From assembly GCA_030605895.1 (NCBI GenBank), contig JAUWHL010000006.1:1-8929 (forward strand): a DNA stretch of 8,929 nucleotides, written 5' to 3'. The position numbers and the translations under genes are program-made. Positions 1 to 7,120 of the stretch are shown here, piece by piece. The first letter of the stretch is position 1. Each line of letters begins with the position of its first letter. This DNA comes from Promethearchaeota archaeon. Lineage in GTDB: Archaea; Asgardarchaeota; Lokiarchaeia; Sigyniarchaeales; SOKP01. Under the pieces are notes generated by a model, which was not told the origin of the DNA, did not search any database, and saw nothing but the letters and a program-made list of their open reading frames with translations.

Positions 1-2149
1 AATCTATTTTATCACTAAGTTTATTAAATTCATCATTAAATCTTATCATCCCCTCAATACAATCTGTAAAAATAGATTGCATATGTCCGTTAAGGATTTG
101 AAAGTTTAATTCATTACTAATCTCACTATCGGTAGTGGGAATTTTAGTTTCAAATAATTTATCTTTCATCAACTTTATTTGGCGATCTAAATCATTCAAA
201 TATTCTTGAATTTCAATTTTAGTTGCAACCCATTTCTGTAAAAGAATTTTAAATACTTCGTTGAATTCCACATTATCAATTAAAAGATCTCTAATTTCAT
301 TATCCAAATTAAATAATTTTTTTCTTATTTGAGTGATATAGCTAAGTTTATCATCGTCAATATTGATAGGCGCAAGACTCGATAATTTTTCATCTAAAAT
401 CATACTTAATTTGTTTTCTTTCACATAATCAAACTCAGCTTTAAAAACATCTACACGATTACTTATTATTTTAATTTCTTCTTTCAAATCCAAAACAAAT
501 TCAGCTTTTTTCTCTTCACAAATTTCTGAAATGAACCCTTTAATAATGCTTAATTCTTCAATAATTTGTACTCGTGTTTCTTCCCACTCTTCAATTAAAT
601 CAAAAGCTAACCTTTTATAGTCAAATTGATTAAGTCTATGGTTAAATTTCTTTATTTTTTTTAAGATTTTATTATATTTTTCACTCAGTTGAACTTCAGT
701 ATCATTAAATTTAAAATTCTGAATATAAGAATTCAATTTCTCTCTAAATTGGGCAGGAATCTTCTGAAATTCAATAATTCTCTTATGGAATAATGATAAC
801 TCATTATTAATTCTACCAATAGAGTCATCAATATCTGTAAAATTTGCATGGATATTCTTTAATGTATAAATTATCTCGTCTTTAACTTCTGGATCTTTTT
901 CAATTTTAAAAGCTTTGTTCAATTCAATTGTAATCCAAATCGCTATCTTTTTACTTTCTAAAATGAAACATATATTCTGTAATAAGATTATGGTTTTCTT
1001 TCTCTCTCGCCAGAAACGTGATTCCAATTGATATAAAATTTTAGTAATTTCATTTTCTATTTCAATCTGATATTCTTCAAACAGCCTTTTAAATACTAAA
1101 GCAATGCTCTCTCTAATATTTTCAGAAGGATTTTCTAATTCTTCAAATAAATATGGAAATATTTCAGTAATATTTTGGCGACTTAGATGGAAAATAGCAT
1201 TAATTAGTGAATTTCTATAATTAGATTCATTTGCTTCTAAAATAGAATGCAATAGATTTGCCCAGATTTGATCAAAGTTATTTTCAGCAATGTTTACAAG
1301 AGCTTCTACAACTTTTAATTGAATACGATAATCCTTTTCTTTCAGCAAATTAATTAATTTAGGGATTATTGATATTATTTCTGGGGACTTTTCTTTGCCA
1401 ATCTCTCCAAATAGCCAAATTATGAGTTCTTTAACTCTATTTCCCTCGTTATAAAGGAGGTTTAAAAGAATATAGAATATTTTTTCTTTTGTTAGGAAGT
1501 ATGTCCCATGAATTTTTAAGAGTTCCGCGGCAGCTCTGGCAACATCATCATCTTCATCTCTAAGATTTATTATCACCATTGATAATAGAGGTTCTAAATT
1601 ACGAATTTTTGTATAATCCTGATTTAAAATCTTCTGAATTGTTTTAATTACATTTAATTTTACTTTCCAATCATTATCCATTAATTTTTCAGTATATTCT
1701 TCAATAATTCCGCGTAATTCATCTAAATCTATATATAGAGATAAAATTAAATTACCTATAATCTTCACAGTCAATCTCCTTACAGAAGGATCGTGATCAT
1801 ATAATCGCTTTCGAATTTTGTCAATTAATTCAATTAGTAAATTCGGTCTAAATAGGCTTATTTGATATGATATTTCTAATGATACTAATCTAATCCAGGA
1901 ATCAGAATCATTAACGAAAGGAATAATAATTTTTATTACGCTCTCTGAGATTTGTGGAGATTTATCACAAATCAAATTTAATAAACTAAGACTTCGATAT
2001 ATAAGTTCTTTATTTGAATGGTTTTCATATCTTTCAATAATGTTAAATATTTCCTCCGATGCTTTTTCATTATACCCATTTAAAATTAAGCTCTCAATTT
2101 TTTCGGTTTCTAAGGGTTCTTGAGAATCTAATGGTTTTTGGGTTGTCAA
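1..2149 (-). CDS. Large HEAT-repeat protein with helical/coiled-coil C-terminal part (3' end beyond window)
   Basis: The frame is open without a stop from the left edge to 2203, and I translated it line by line. From a TTG at 2149 there are about 716 residues in the window. Residues about 30-435 are a chain of roughly ten two-helix HEAT-like units whose turns carry the usual D/N-x-D...V-R pattern, for example VNDSDSWIR near 79, LYDHDPSVRR near 116, LMDNDWKVK near 156, LRDEDDDVAR near 196, LLKEKDYRIQ near 270 and FKIEKDPEVK near 415. Residues about 440-716 are charged, Lys/Glu-rich and probably all helical, as in a coiled coil. There is no signal peptide or membrane segment. The start is uncertain: no ATG or GTG lies in frame ahead of the repeats (the first ATG, near 1681, would cut them in half), TTG 2149 lacks a Shine-Dalgarno sequence, and ATA/ATT codons between 2203 and 2189 are alternatives. 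HEAT arrays are protein-binding scaffolds. I do not recognise the family and assign no specific role. Confidence 0.8.
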   Translation of the reverse strand, partial: MTTQKPLDSQEPLETEKIESLILNGYNEKASEEIFNIIERYENHSNKELIYRSLSLLNLICDKSPQISESVIKIIIPFVNDSDSWIRLVSLEISYQISLFRPNLLIELIDKIRKRLYDHDPSVRRLTVKIIGNLILSLYIDLDELRGIIEEYTEKLMDNDWKVKLNVIKTIQKILNQDYTKIRNLEPLLSMVIINLRDEDDDVARAAAELLKIHGTYFLTKEKIFYILLNLLYNEGNRVKELIIWLFGEIGKEKSPEIISIIPKLINLLKEKDYRIQLKVVEALVNIAENNFDQIWANLLHSILEANESNYRNSLINAIFHLSRQNITEIFPYLFEELENPSENIRESIALVFKRLFEEYQIEIENEITKILYQLESRFWRERKKTIILLQNICFILESKKIAIWITIELNKAFKIEKDPEVKDEIIYTLKNIHANFTDIDDSIGRINNELSLFHKRIIEFQKIPAQFREKLNSYIQNFKFNDTEVQLSEKYNKILKKIKKFNHRLNQFDYKRLAFDLIEEWEETRVQIIEELSIIKGFISEICEEKKAEFVLDLKEEIKIISNRVDVFKAEFDYVKENKLSMILDEKLSSLAPINIDDDKLSYITQIRKKLFNLDNEIRDLLIDNVEFNEVFKILLQKWVATKIEIQEYLNDLDRQIKLMKDKLFETKIPTTDSEISNELNFQILNGHMQSIFTDCIEGMIRFNDEFNKLSDKID

Positions 2150-2212
2150 TGCAGTAGGTAAAATTGTATTTTTATAAATTAATCTTCCAATTATCTTTTC
2201 TATCTAAACTAG

Positions 2213-2234
2213 TATAAATATGTTATAAAATAAT
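2213..2234 (-). promoter_or_regulatory. TATA-like elements ahead of the HEAT-repeat gene
   Basis: Read on the minus strand, this stretch has two overlapping archaeal TATA-like boxes, TTTATAAC and then TATTTATAC. A transcript starting about 25 bases after the second would begin near 2191, among the in-frame ATA/ATT codons and upstream of TTG 2149. This would fit a leaderless or nearly leaderless message with an unusual start. Because the whole region is AT-rich, chance matches are easy. Confidence 0.3.
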
Positions 2235-2335
2235 TATGTGAAGAAGAAGAAAATTTTGTATTAGATAGTTCAAATAAAGTATAAACTATTAGTAAAGTTC
2301 ATTGAGTAAATCTTAAATATTTATTCTTTAATTGA

Positions 2336-2446
2336 ATGAAATTATCAACTAGAGAAATTGATTTAAAAGCTGCTAAAAATGTAAATGAGTTCGAAGGAAT
2401 AAAAGAAATTAAATTAAAAATTAAAGAATTATCAAAAAAAGAATAA
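2336..2446 (+). CDS. Possible 36-residue charged small protein
   Basis: An ATG at 2336 opens 36 codons ending in TAA. The product starts MKLSTREIDLKAAKNV, is rich in Lys and Glu, and would form one or two amphipathic helices. A TATA-like TTAAATAT lies at 2313-2320, about 19 bases ahead of the ATG. This is somewhat short of the usual distance for a leaderless start, and there is no Shine-Dalgarno sequence. I do not recognise the product, and an ORF this short in AT-rich DNA can arise by chance. In its favour, the spacer is otherwise empty and the composition looks protein-like (charged and polar residues, no run of Ile/Phe/Leu as in typical shadow frames). Confidence 0.3.
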   Translation: MKLSTREIDLKAAKNVNEFEGIKEIKLKIKELSKKE

Positions 2447-2477
2447 GATATTAAAATTATTAAAAAGTTTCTTTAGG

Positions 2478-3026
2478 CTATTCAAAAAGTTCAATAATAG
2501 CTTGACCAGGGGTGGCTATTCGTTCTCGGTAAGTTAGAATCCCCTCTGGGACTTCTTTTGTCTTTACTAAACCTCTTTCAATATCTTTTTCAGAAATATA
2601 ACCTTTTTCACCAGCTTCAAACTGTTTTACAATATTATCTTCGTTATCTTTGATGTCTATACTTGTAATTGTTGTTTGTTTTACGTCAAAATATACTCTT
2701 TTGCCCTCAATTTTATTAACCGTTGCTTTAGTAATCAAAAGATCTCCACACCGAACCATGCCCCTCATTTGCACGGCGATATCGATAATCGTTCCATATT
2801 TCCCATGTTCAAGAAAGTCTTCAAATAGTTTGGAAATAAAACCAAAACTGAGCAAACCGTGACCAATAACACCTTTAAGCCCTGCTCTTTCAGCTATAGC
2901 ATCATTAGTATGAATAGGGTTGGTATCTCCTGATGCTTTTGCATATTGTTTTAATAGATCTCTTGTAATTCCCTCAAATTCATTTTTTAATACTTGTCCA
3001 ACTTTTAAGTCTGAAATATTAACCAT
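2478..3026 (-). CDS. MaoC-family hot-dog dehydratase/hydratase, catalytic subunit
   Basis: This 182-residue protein carries the (R)-specific hydratase motif of the MaoC family at residues 28-57: Y-x3-SGDTNPIH, then A-x2-AGLKGVIGHG. Asp34 and His39 are the expected catalytic pair that adds water to, or removes it from, an enoyl/3-hydroxyacyl thioester. About 40 residues follow the hot-dog core, making it longer than a minimal MaoC domain. The start is ATG 3026, not an upstream in-frame codon, because the conserved domain begins at once (MVNISDLKVGQ) and a strong GGAGG sits just ahead of it, inside the last codons of the upstream gene. One base separates that gene's TAA from this ATG, so the two are probably translationally coupled. 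With the neighbour it resembles the split HadA/HadB-type hydratases of acyl-CoA or fatty-acid metabolism. The substrate chain cannot be read from sequence. Confidence 0.87.
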   Translation of the reverse strand: MVNISDLKVGQVLKNEFEGITRDLLKQYAKASGDTNPIHTNDAIAERAGLKGVIGHGLLSFGFISKLFEDFLEHGKYGTIIDIAVQMRGMVRCGDLLITKATVNKIEGKRVYFDVKQTTITSIDIKDNEDNIVKQFEAGEKGYISEKDIERGLVKTKEVPEGILTYRERIATPGQAIIELFE

Positions 3027-3045
3027 TTTAATACCCTCCTTTACG
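3013..3045 (-). promoter_or_regulatory. Shine-Dalgarno embedded in upstream stop/start junction
   Basis: On the minus strand the final codons of the upstream hot-dog gene read AAA GGA GGG TAT TAA and are followed, after one A, by ATG at 3026. The AAAGGAGGG run lies at the right spacing for the downstream MaoC start. This decides the start and points to coupled translation of two subunits in equal amounts. Confidence 0.75.
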
Positions 3046-3528
3046 AAAACCAGCTGAAATTGTAATATTACAAACTGGTTCATTATTTTGATTTTTAACA
3101 TGTACCAAAAAATCAGCAAACAGCATCATATTTTTTTCTACTAACTTTACATCAGTACATTTTCCAGTAACTGTTAATTTATCCCCTGGTTTAACATCAA
3201 CAGATCCTTCCCAATTATATCGATTACCAGCATGTAAGAGCTTACCTGGATCAAGCATAATTCCACGTTCTTTTCCATCTTGATTAAGTTTAAACCCTAA
3301 CAGCAATTTATAAATGGCTTTAATCGTAAAATAATTTGCAAACGCATGGCATGCAACAACGCCTTCCTCCTCTGATCCAACATATTTGGGATCAGTTATA
3401 CCATAGACTTTAGCAAAATTAACCATATTTCTATATCTAATGTTTACAGTAGTAGATCCAGGAATATCCATTCCTTTCATATTGTTTATTAAAAAATCAG
3501 CATTCTTTTTCATTTCTTCAATATCCAT
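3028..3528 (-). CDS. FAS1-like/MaoC_N-type hot-dog dehydratase subunit (probably non-catalytic)
   Basis: This 166-residue protein resembles the N-terminal, non-catalytic hot-dog repeat of MaoC-type hydratases and the mycobacterial HadA/HadC subunits. Family features are FAKVYGITDPKYV (residues 38-50), which holds the place of the hydratase helix but lacks the D-x-N-P-x-H catalytic set, KLLHAGNRYNWEGSVDVKPGD (about 96-116), equivalent to the usual LLHG...PLRPGD segment, and a last strand ending ITISAGFR. In the family such a subunit shapes the acyl-binding tunnel while the MaoC partner supplies Asp/His; the partner is encoded directly downstream with a one-base gap. The ATG is at 3528, with no clear Shine-Dalgarno but an upstream TATA-like box, which suggests a very short leader. 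The protein is full length with no sign of damage. The exact acyl substrate is unknown. Confidence 0.82.
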   Translation of the reverse strand: MDIEEMKKNADFLINNMKGMDIPGSTTVNIRYRNMVNFAKVYGITDPKYVGSEEEGVVACHAFANYFTIKAIYKLLLGFKLNQDGKERGIMLDPGKLLHAGNRYNWEGSVDVKPGDKLTVTGKCTDVKLVEKNMMLFADFLVHVKNQNNEPVCNITISAGFRKGGY

Positions 3529-3554
3529 GTTGATTTCACTCTTTATCTTATTGA

Positions 3555-3562
3555 ATTTAAAT
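3555..3562 (-). promoter_or_regulatory. TATA-like box of the MaoC gene pair
   Basis: Minus-strand ATTTAAAT lies about 30 bases ahead of ATG 3528, the usual distance from an archaeal TATA box to a start preceded by only a few bases of leader. The 140-base gap from the end of mfnE suggests that the MaoC pair has its own promoter. The surrounding AT-richness limits confidence. Confidence 0.4.
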
Positions 3563-3668
3563 ATTATATTAATTATAATTTAAGTTCAATTTAATTAAAA
3601 CTTTAATTTTAATTATGAAATTTAACAAAAATATCATTAAATACAAGTATGTTAAGTTCAAAAGCTTT

Positions 3669-4391
3669 TCATTTTATTTTAGTATAAATCTTTTCTTCTT
3701 TACTAGTAGATTTAAAGTAGTTTAAGATCATCGACTTGTTTTTAGAGCCATTTAAAATAATACAAGAAATTTTATATTTTTCAATAAGAGTAGTTATAAA
3801 AGGATCAATTGGATTTGTTCTTTCTTTTAATTCTTGAATATTGGATTTTACTTCTAATAATTTTCCTGAGTCTCTCATCTCTTTGAATTTTGAAGCATTG
3901 ATTTCTTTTATTACTTCATTTTTATCATCTAAAATACCATCGACATCTTTTATTAAAAAGCATTCATTTAATCCTAACTCCTTAGCTAAAAATAGAGATA
4001 TTGAATCAGAGGTTACATCCCAGCTATGTGGTAATTTATCTTTTTCTTTCAAATATTTATAAGGTAAGAAAATGCAGAATGCATTACTTTTTTCTTTTAA
4101 TTTTTCATAACTTTCAATAACTTGTAAATCAGGAAACTTATTACTTAATTCTAATCCGTTGTAGTTCATAGAGATAATTCCCATAAAATGTGCAATTTCT
4201 TCAGTAAATTTTAATTCATTGTATACTTTTCTGATAAAATTTGCGAATGTTCCTCCTCCAGGTATTAAGATAATTTTATGAATCAACTTTTCTTCAAATA
4301 AATGTGTCAACTGAGAGATTGTAGAATTTAAATTTTCAAGATCTTCTAAGATTTTACCTCCAATTTTAAATAATGCTGTTGTACGATTCAT
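3669..4391 (-). CDS. mfnE: MfnE-like amino acid kinase family protein (aminomethylfuran phosphate kinase)
   Basis: This 240-residue member of the amino acid kinase fold phosphorylates, in the known family, [5-(aminomethyl)furan-3-yl]methyl phosphate to the diphosphate, the activated furan of methanofuran synthesis. Visible motifs are KIGGK (residues 9-13), the glycine loop PGGGTFA (44-50), the family block SWDVTSDSIS (123-132), KDVDGI (148-153) and a C-terminal segment ending in ILNGSKNK. The AH-x-MG segment near 67-71 also fits MfnE. The ATG at 4391 lies 15 bases after the mfnF stop, in a TATATATATAAGAAA spacer, so the two are almost certainly co-transcribed. It is slightly longer than the shortest relatives because of a Lys-rich tail. 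The kinase fold is certain. The MfnE assignment is supported by both the VTSDS block and the mfnF neighbour. Confidence 0.82.
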   Translation of the reverse strand: MNRTTALFKIGGKILEDLENLNSTISQLTHLFEEKLIHKIILIPGGGTFANFIRKVYNELKFTEEIAHFMGIISMNYNGLELSNKFPDLQVIESYEKLKEKSNAFCIFLPYKYLKEKDKLPHSWDVTSDSISLFLAKELGLNECFLIKDVDGILDDKNEVIKEINASKFKEMRDSGKLLEVKSNIQELKERTNPIDPFITTLIEKYKISCIILNGSKNKSMILNYFKSTSKEEKIYTKIK

Positions 4392-4406
4392 TTTCTTATA
4401 TATATA

Positions 4407-5462
4407 TTATAATTGATAATAGAACGCTCCTGCTACTGCAAAAGCAGAAGAATTGATAGCATTTGGAATCTGAGTAATTTCCTCGTAAGAAGCTATATTA
4501 TTATAACCTAATTTTTGTAAAGAATTTCTAATCAAGAACTCTGCTGATAACCCAGTTATTACGAACTTCGGGTTGTTTTCAAATTCTTTGAATCTAGTTA
4601 TTAGATTATGCATGAATTGCTTTATTTCTCGAGTAATAATATCCAGTTGCTTTTCATAAATGTAATTTGCAATTATCTTTAAATCTTCCTTTGAGATTGT
4701 TTCAATATCCATACATATTACTCTAGAAAGCCGAGAATAACAATTTTTTAGGGATTTTGAACGATTATCAGCAGTATCATTAATATATTCTTCCTCTGAG
4801 ATATTATTTAAAATTCTATGAATGTCTGAAATTAATGCAAACTTTTCAAAAGAAACTCGAACATTTTTGCCTTTATATGGGACATGATGGGTTATGGATG
4901 GAATTGTAGCTCTTAAACCTCCTGTGTAGATTAACTCATGATTCATTAAACGTGAAATATCATCCGTTCCTTTTGGTACTGGAATTGAATCTACTAATGG
5001 AATTATGTCAATTGTAGTTGATCCTGCATCAATTAGAATACATGTAGGAATAAATTGACCTAAAAATAAAGCTGTTGATGACCAGTTGGCAGCAAAAATT
5101 AAAAAGTAATCAGACTTAGCGGTGTTATAATCAATAAATTTATTTCTATTTGTTATGAATTTTAATTTATTTTTATCAAATATTTTATCAAGAGCATTTA
5201 AAATTGTTAAGATTCCTTCTCTTTTAGTTTGAAAAGCATCAGAAAGCTCAGCAGTAATGGTAACAGCAATAAAATTGATATCTTCAAGTTTAATATTATT
5301 CTTTTCAACTAAATTTTCTACTACTCTTTTTAATAAACTTGGGATTTCTGTAATATTTTTTTCCCAGAATGGAAAGTATTCTATATATGAATAAGTATTA
5401 ACAATTTTCTTATCTTTAAAATCGAGTAAGGCCGCTTTTGTGTTAGCACCACCAATATCCAA
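4407..5462 (-). CDS. mfnF: MfnF-like hydantoinase/oxoprolinase-family protein of methanofuran synthesis
   Basis: This ASKHA-fold protein of about 351 residues corresponds to the 'H4MPT-linked C1 transfer pathway protein' family. MfnF couples the furanmethanamine diphosphate made by MfnE to gamma-glutamyltyramine. Landmarks are DIGGANTKAA (residues 2-11), TAELSDAFQTKREG (70-83), a second phosphate loop DAGSTTIDIIPL (145-156), YTGGLRATIP (179-188) and a C-terminal TGLSAEF...SAFAVAGAF. The start is unusual. TTG 5462 leaves only one residue before the DIGG loop, whereas the family normally has a short strand ending in LGLDIGG. The frame continues upstream as ATA ATA TTC ATT TTA GGA, so the protein probably begins there at an ATA/ATT codon. 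Alternatively it begins at ATG 5484 if the T4 run at 5467-5470 (minus) has one base too many. It follows the GTPase gene by 14 bases and precedes mfnE. Confidence 0.83.
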   Translation of the reverse strand: MDIGGANTKAALLDFKDKKIVNTYSYIEYFPFWEKNITEIPSLLKRVVENLVEKNNIKLEDINFIAVTITAELSDAFQTKREGILTILNALDKIFDKNKLKFITNRNKFIDYNTAKSDYFLIFAANWSSTALFLGQFIPTCILIDAGSTTIDIIPLVDSIPVPKGTDDISRLMNHELIYTGGLRATIPSITHHVPYKGKNVRVSFEKFALISDIHRILNNISEEEYINDTADNRSKSLKNCYSRLSRVICMDIETISKEDLKIIANYIYEKQLDIITREIKQFMHNLITRFKEFENNPKFVITGLSAEFLIRNSLQKLGYNNIASYEEITQIPNAINSSAFAVAGAFYYQL

Positions 5463-5476
5463 TCCTAAAATGAATA

Positions 5477-6517
5477 TTATTCATCCCTCTGATATCGTTC
5501 TTTTAAAAGGTTAATTATTTTATCTAAATTCTCTCCTGTAAGGGCATTAGTTAAATAAAATTCATTTTCCTTCAGATTTAATTTTTCTTTTAAATACTGA
5601 ATTTCTGAATCCTTAGCTAAATCTATTTTATTAAATATTATAATAATTTCTATTTGTCTGTCTTTCGAAAAATTTTGTTTTATTTCATTATACAATTCAA
5701 TTTGAGATTCAACACTGTATCCCGAACTTACAGTTGGATCAAATATGAAGAGAATTAAATCCGAAATCAATCTTAAAGCTAAAATAGCTTGTAATTCTAT
5801 ATAATTCCTCTTTATCATGGGGCGGTCTAAAATACCCGGAGTATCTAAACATTGGATTTTAATTGAATCAAATCTTCTTTTAATTTCTAAATGTCCCATA
5901 TACAATTTTTTAGTTGTAAATGGATATTCTTTAATTTCAAGCTTTTTATTTGTAGAGATATTTTTTACAATACTGCTTTTTCCTACATTTGGATATCCTG
6001 CAACAACAACGCATGGCATTGTATAATTGATTGAAGGAATTTCTCTCAAACGTCCTCTAATTTCATTTAAATATTCAAGGTTATTTTTTTGTTTATTTAT
6101 AATAGAAGATATCCTTCCAAAAGCAGCTCTTCGTATCTGGTCTCCTTCATTTGGTGCTTCTATTCTCTTTAACCTGGAAAGATGTTCTCTTTCAATTTTG
6201 TTAAGAACGGGTAGAATTCCATTTAATTTGCCTAATGTTAATTTCAAATCATCAATATTGACTAATATAGATGCCAGTTCTTTGTAAAAATCTGGAAGTT
6301 CATCGATCATTGGAACCATTTTTATAATTTTTAGAATTCTATTTATGAGTTCTTCAATAGCTACTTTAATACGCTTAGATTCTTTTTTCTTTGCCTTAAT
6401 TAGTATAGGAGCATTTTTTGAAACTTGAGCAGAACTTTTCATACTCCTTTTAAAAGCAATATCTAATAATTCTTTTGAATTTGGAACGTGATAAAAATTA
6501 TCGAAAGGATTTTTCAT
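5477..6517 (-). CDS. nog1: Archaeal NOG1-type GTPase (large ribosomal subunit assembly)
   Basis: This 346-residue member of the Obg/NOG1 GTPase family matches NOG1 proteins, which bind the maturing large ribosomal subunit. Residues about 1-165 form the NOG1-type helical bundle, with segments such as KELLDIAFKRS and PMIDELPDFYKELA. The GTPase domain then shows G1 GYPNVGKSS (174-182), G2 at PFTTK (199-203), G3 DTPG (225-228), G4 NKID (296-299) and a G5-like TNA (323-325). All nucleotide-binding motifs are intact. The protein lacks the long C-terminal extension of eukaryotic NOG1, as archaeal forms do. ATG 6517 follows the TPR-like gene by 47 bases, and its TAA is 14 bases ahead of the TTG used here for mfnF, so it sits in the middle of a four-gene probable operon. 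The product is cytoplasmic and ribosome-associated, by family. Confidence 0.88.
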   Translation of the reverse strand: MKNPFDNFYHVPNSKELLDIAFKRSMKSSAQVSKNAPILIKAKKKESKRIKVAIEELINRILKIIKMVPMIDELPDFYKELASILVNIDDLKLTLGKLNGILPVLNKIEREHLSRLKRIEAPNEGDQIRRAAFGRISSIINKQKNNLEYLNEIRGRLREIPSINYTMPCVVVAGYPNVGKSSIVKNISTNKKLEIKEYPFTTKKLYMGHLEIKRRFDSIKIQCLDTPGILDRPMIKRNYIELQAILALRLISDLILFIFDPTVSSGYSVESQIELYNEIKQNFSKDRQIEIIIIFNKIDLAKDSEIQYLKEKLNLKENEFYLTNALTGENLDKIINLLKERYQRDE

Positions 6518-6564
6518 AAAAATTCAATACATACTTTATTTTTGGATGGAAGAAAGGAGAAAAT

Positions 6565-7098
6565 TTATATTTTTTCACGCATTTCCGATATTTTCTTCTC
6601 AGTGTCATATATTTCCTTAGAGAAATTTATTATTTCATTAGGGATTGATTTATATAATTCTAAAAGATATTCAAATCTTCCTAGCACTCTGGTATATTTA
6701 CCTAGTTTTTCTTCTTTTTCTGCCTTTTCTACGAGTAAATTGATCTTTTCAAGTTTTTTCTTCATTTCTGGGGGTAGAGCTTTCTGTTCTGCAAGTCTTT
6801 TACTATTGTATCTTTCTTTTTCTCCTAAAACTTTGTCAACACGTTTTTGAAACTCTACTTCACCTTTAGTCTTTACCATTGTGTCCTGTTTCTCAAATTT
6901 AACTAGATTTTTTAACTGGAATATACGTTTATTAATCATTCCAATTTTTCCTTGAAATCCTAATTTAGAATAGATTTCTTTTGACTCCTCTAATAAGGTT
7001 ATAGCTAAAACATAATTTTTCTTAGTAAACTCTTCTTTTGATTGTTTTTCTAAGTTTTCTGCTTCTTTTTCTAACTCATCAAAAGGTCCCGGCGGCAT
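6565..7098 (-). CDS. Small TPR-like/helical protein ahead of the NOG1 gene
   Basis: This 177-residue soluble, strongly helical and charged protein of no family I can name has two segments with the helix-turn-helix spacing of TPR or MIT-like repeats. One is near residues 13-65 (EEFTKKNYVLAITLLEES...YSKLG) and the other near 120-152 (KAEKEEKLGKYTRVLGRFEYLLELY). A basic Lys/Glu linker lies between them. I chose ATG 7098 (MPPGPFDELE) over the in-frame GTG at 7107. A TATA-like box, TATTATAAA at 7121-7129, is centred 27 bases ahead of 7098, the textbook spacing for a leaderless archaeal mRNA, and there is no Shine-Dalgarno. It is the first gene of a probable operon with nog1, mfnF and mfnE. Position alone suggests a scaffolding or ribosome-assembly role, which is an inference only. 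Confidence 0.78.
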   Translation of the reverse strand: MPPGPFDELEKEAENLEKQSKEEFTKKNYVLAITLLEESKEIYSKLGFQGKIGMINKRIFQLKNLVKFEKQDTMVKTKGEVEFQKRVDKVLGEKERYNSKRLAEQKALPPEMKKKLEKINLLVEKAEKEEKLGKYTRVLGRFEYLLELYKSIPNEIINFSKEIYDTEKKISEMREKI

Positions 7099-7120
7099 AA
7101 CAATCACATAATAATAATAA

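Larger units (their letters stand above)
2150..2477. other. AT-rich spacer between HEAT-repeat gene and MaoC gene
   Basis: These 328 bases lie between the front of the HEAT-repeat gene and the end of the MaoC gene, both on the minus strand. I see only TATA-like boxes at 2213-2234 and one possible short ORF at 2336-2446 on the plus strand. There is no tRNA-like fold, no repeat array, no convincing hairpin terminator and no gene remnant that I recognise. Confidence 0.5.

Noticed and set aside
2650..2862. Plus-strand 70-codon ORF
   Set aside because: It is antisense to the conserved MaoC domain, and its hydrophobic composition follows from the opposite strand.
3027..3119. Upstream extension of the MaoC protein by 31 residues to 3119
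   Set aside because: It would overlap the end of the preceding hot-dog gene in another frame and add a non-conserved hydrophobic stretch. The strong GGAGG and the family N-terminus both point to ATG 3026.
3541..3668. AT-rich inverted-repeat-like stretch between mfnE and the MaoC pair as a possible mobile-element end or RNA gene
   Set aside because: It is only low-complexity A/T with no precise terminal repeats, target duplication or stable GC stem.
3841..4062. Plus-strand 73-codon ORF
   Set aside because: It is antisense to the mfnE region encoding VTSDS and KDVDGI.
5817..6287. Two consecutive plus-strand ORFs (69 and 86 codons)
   Set aside because: They lie antisense to the conserved GTPase domain and helical bundle of nog1, with no family resemblance.
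6488..6850. Plus-strand 120-codon ORF
   Set aside because: It lies opposite the start of nog1 and the TPR-like gene, has the Ser/Phe/Leu-rich composition of an antisense shadow, and has no motif.
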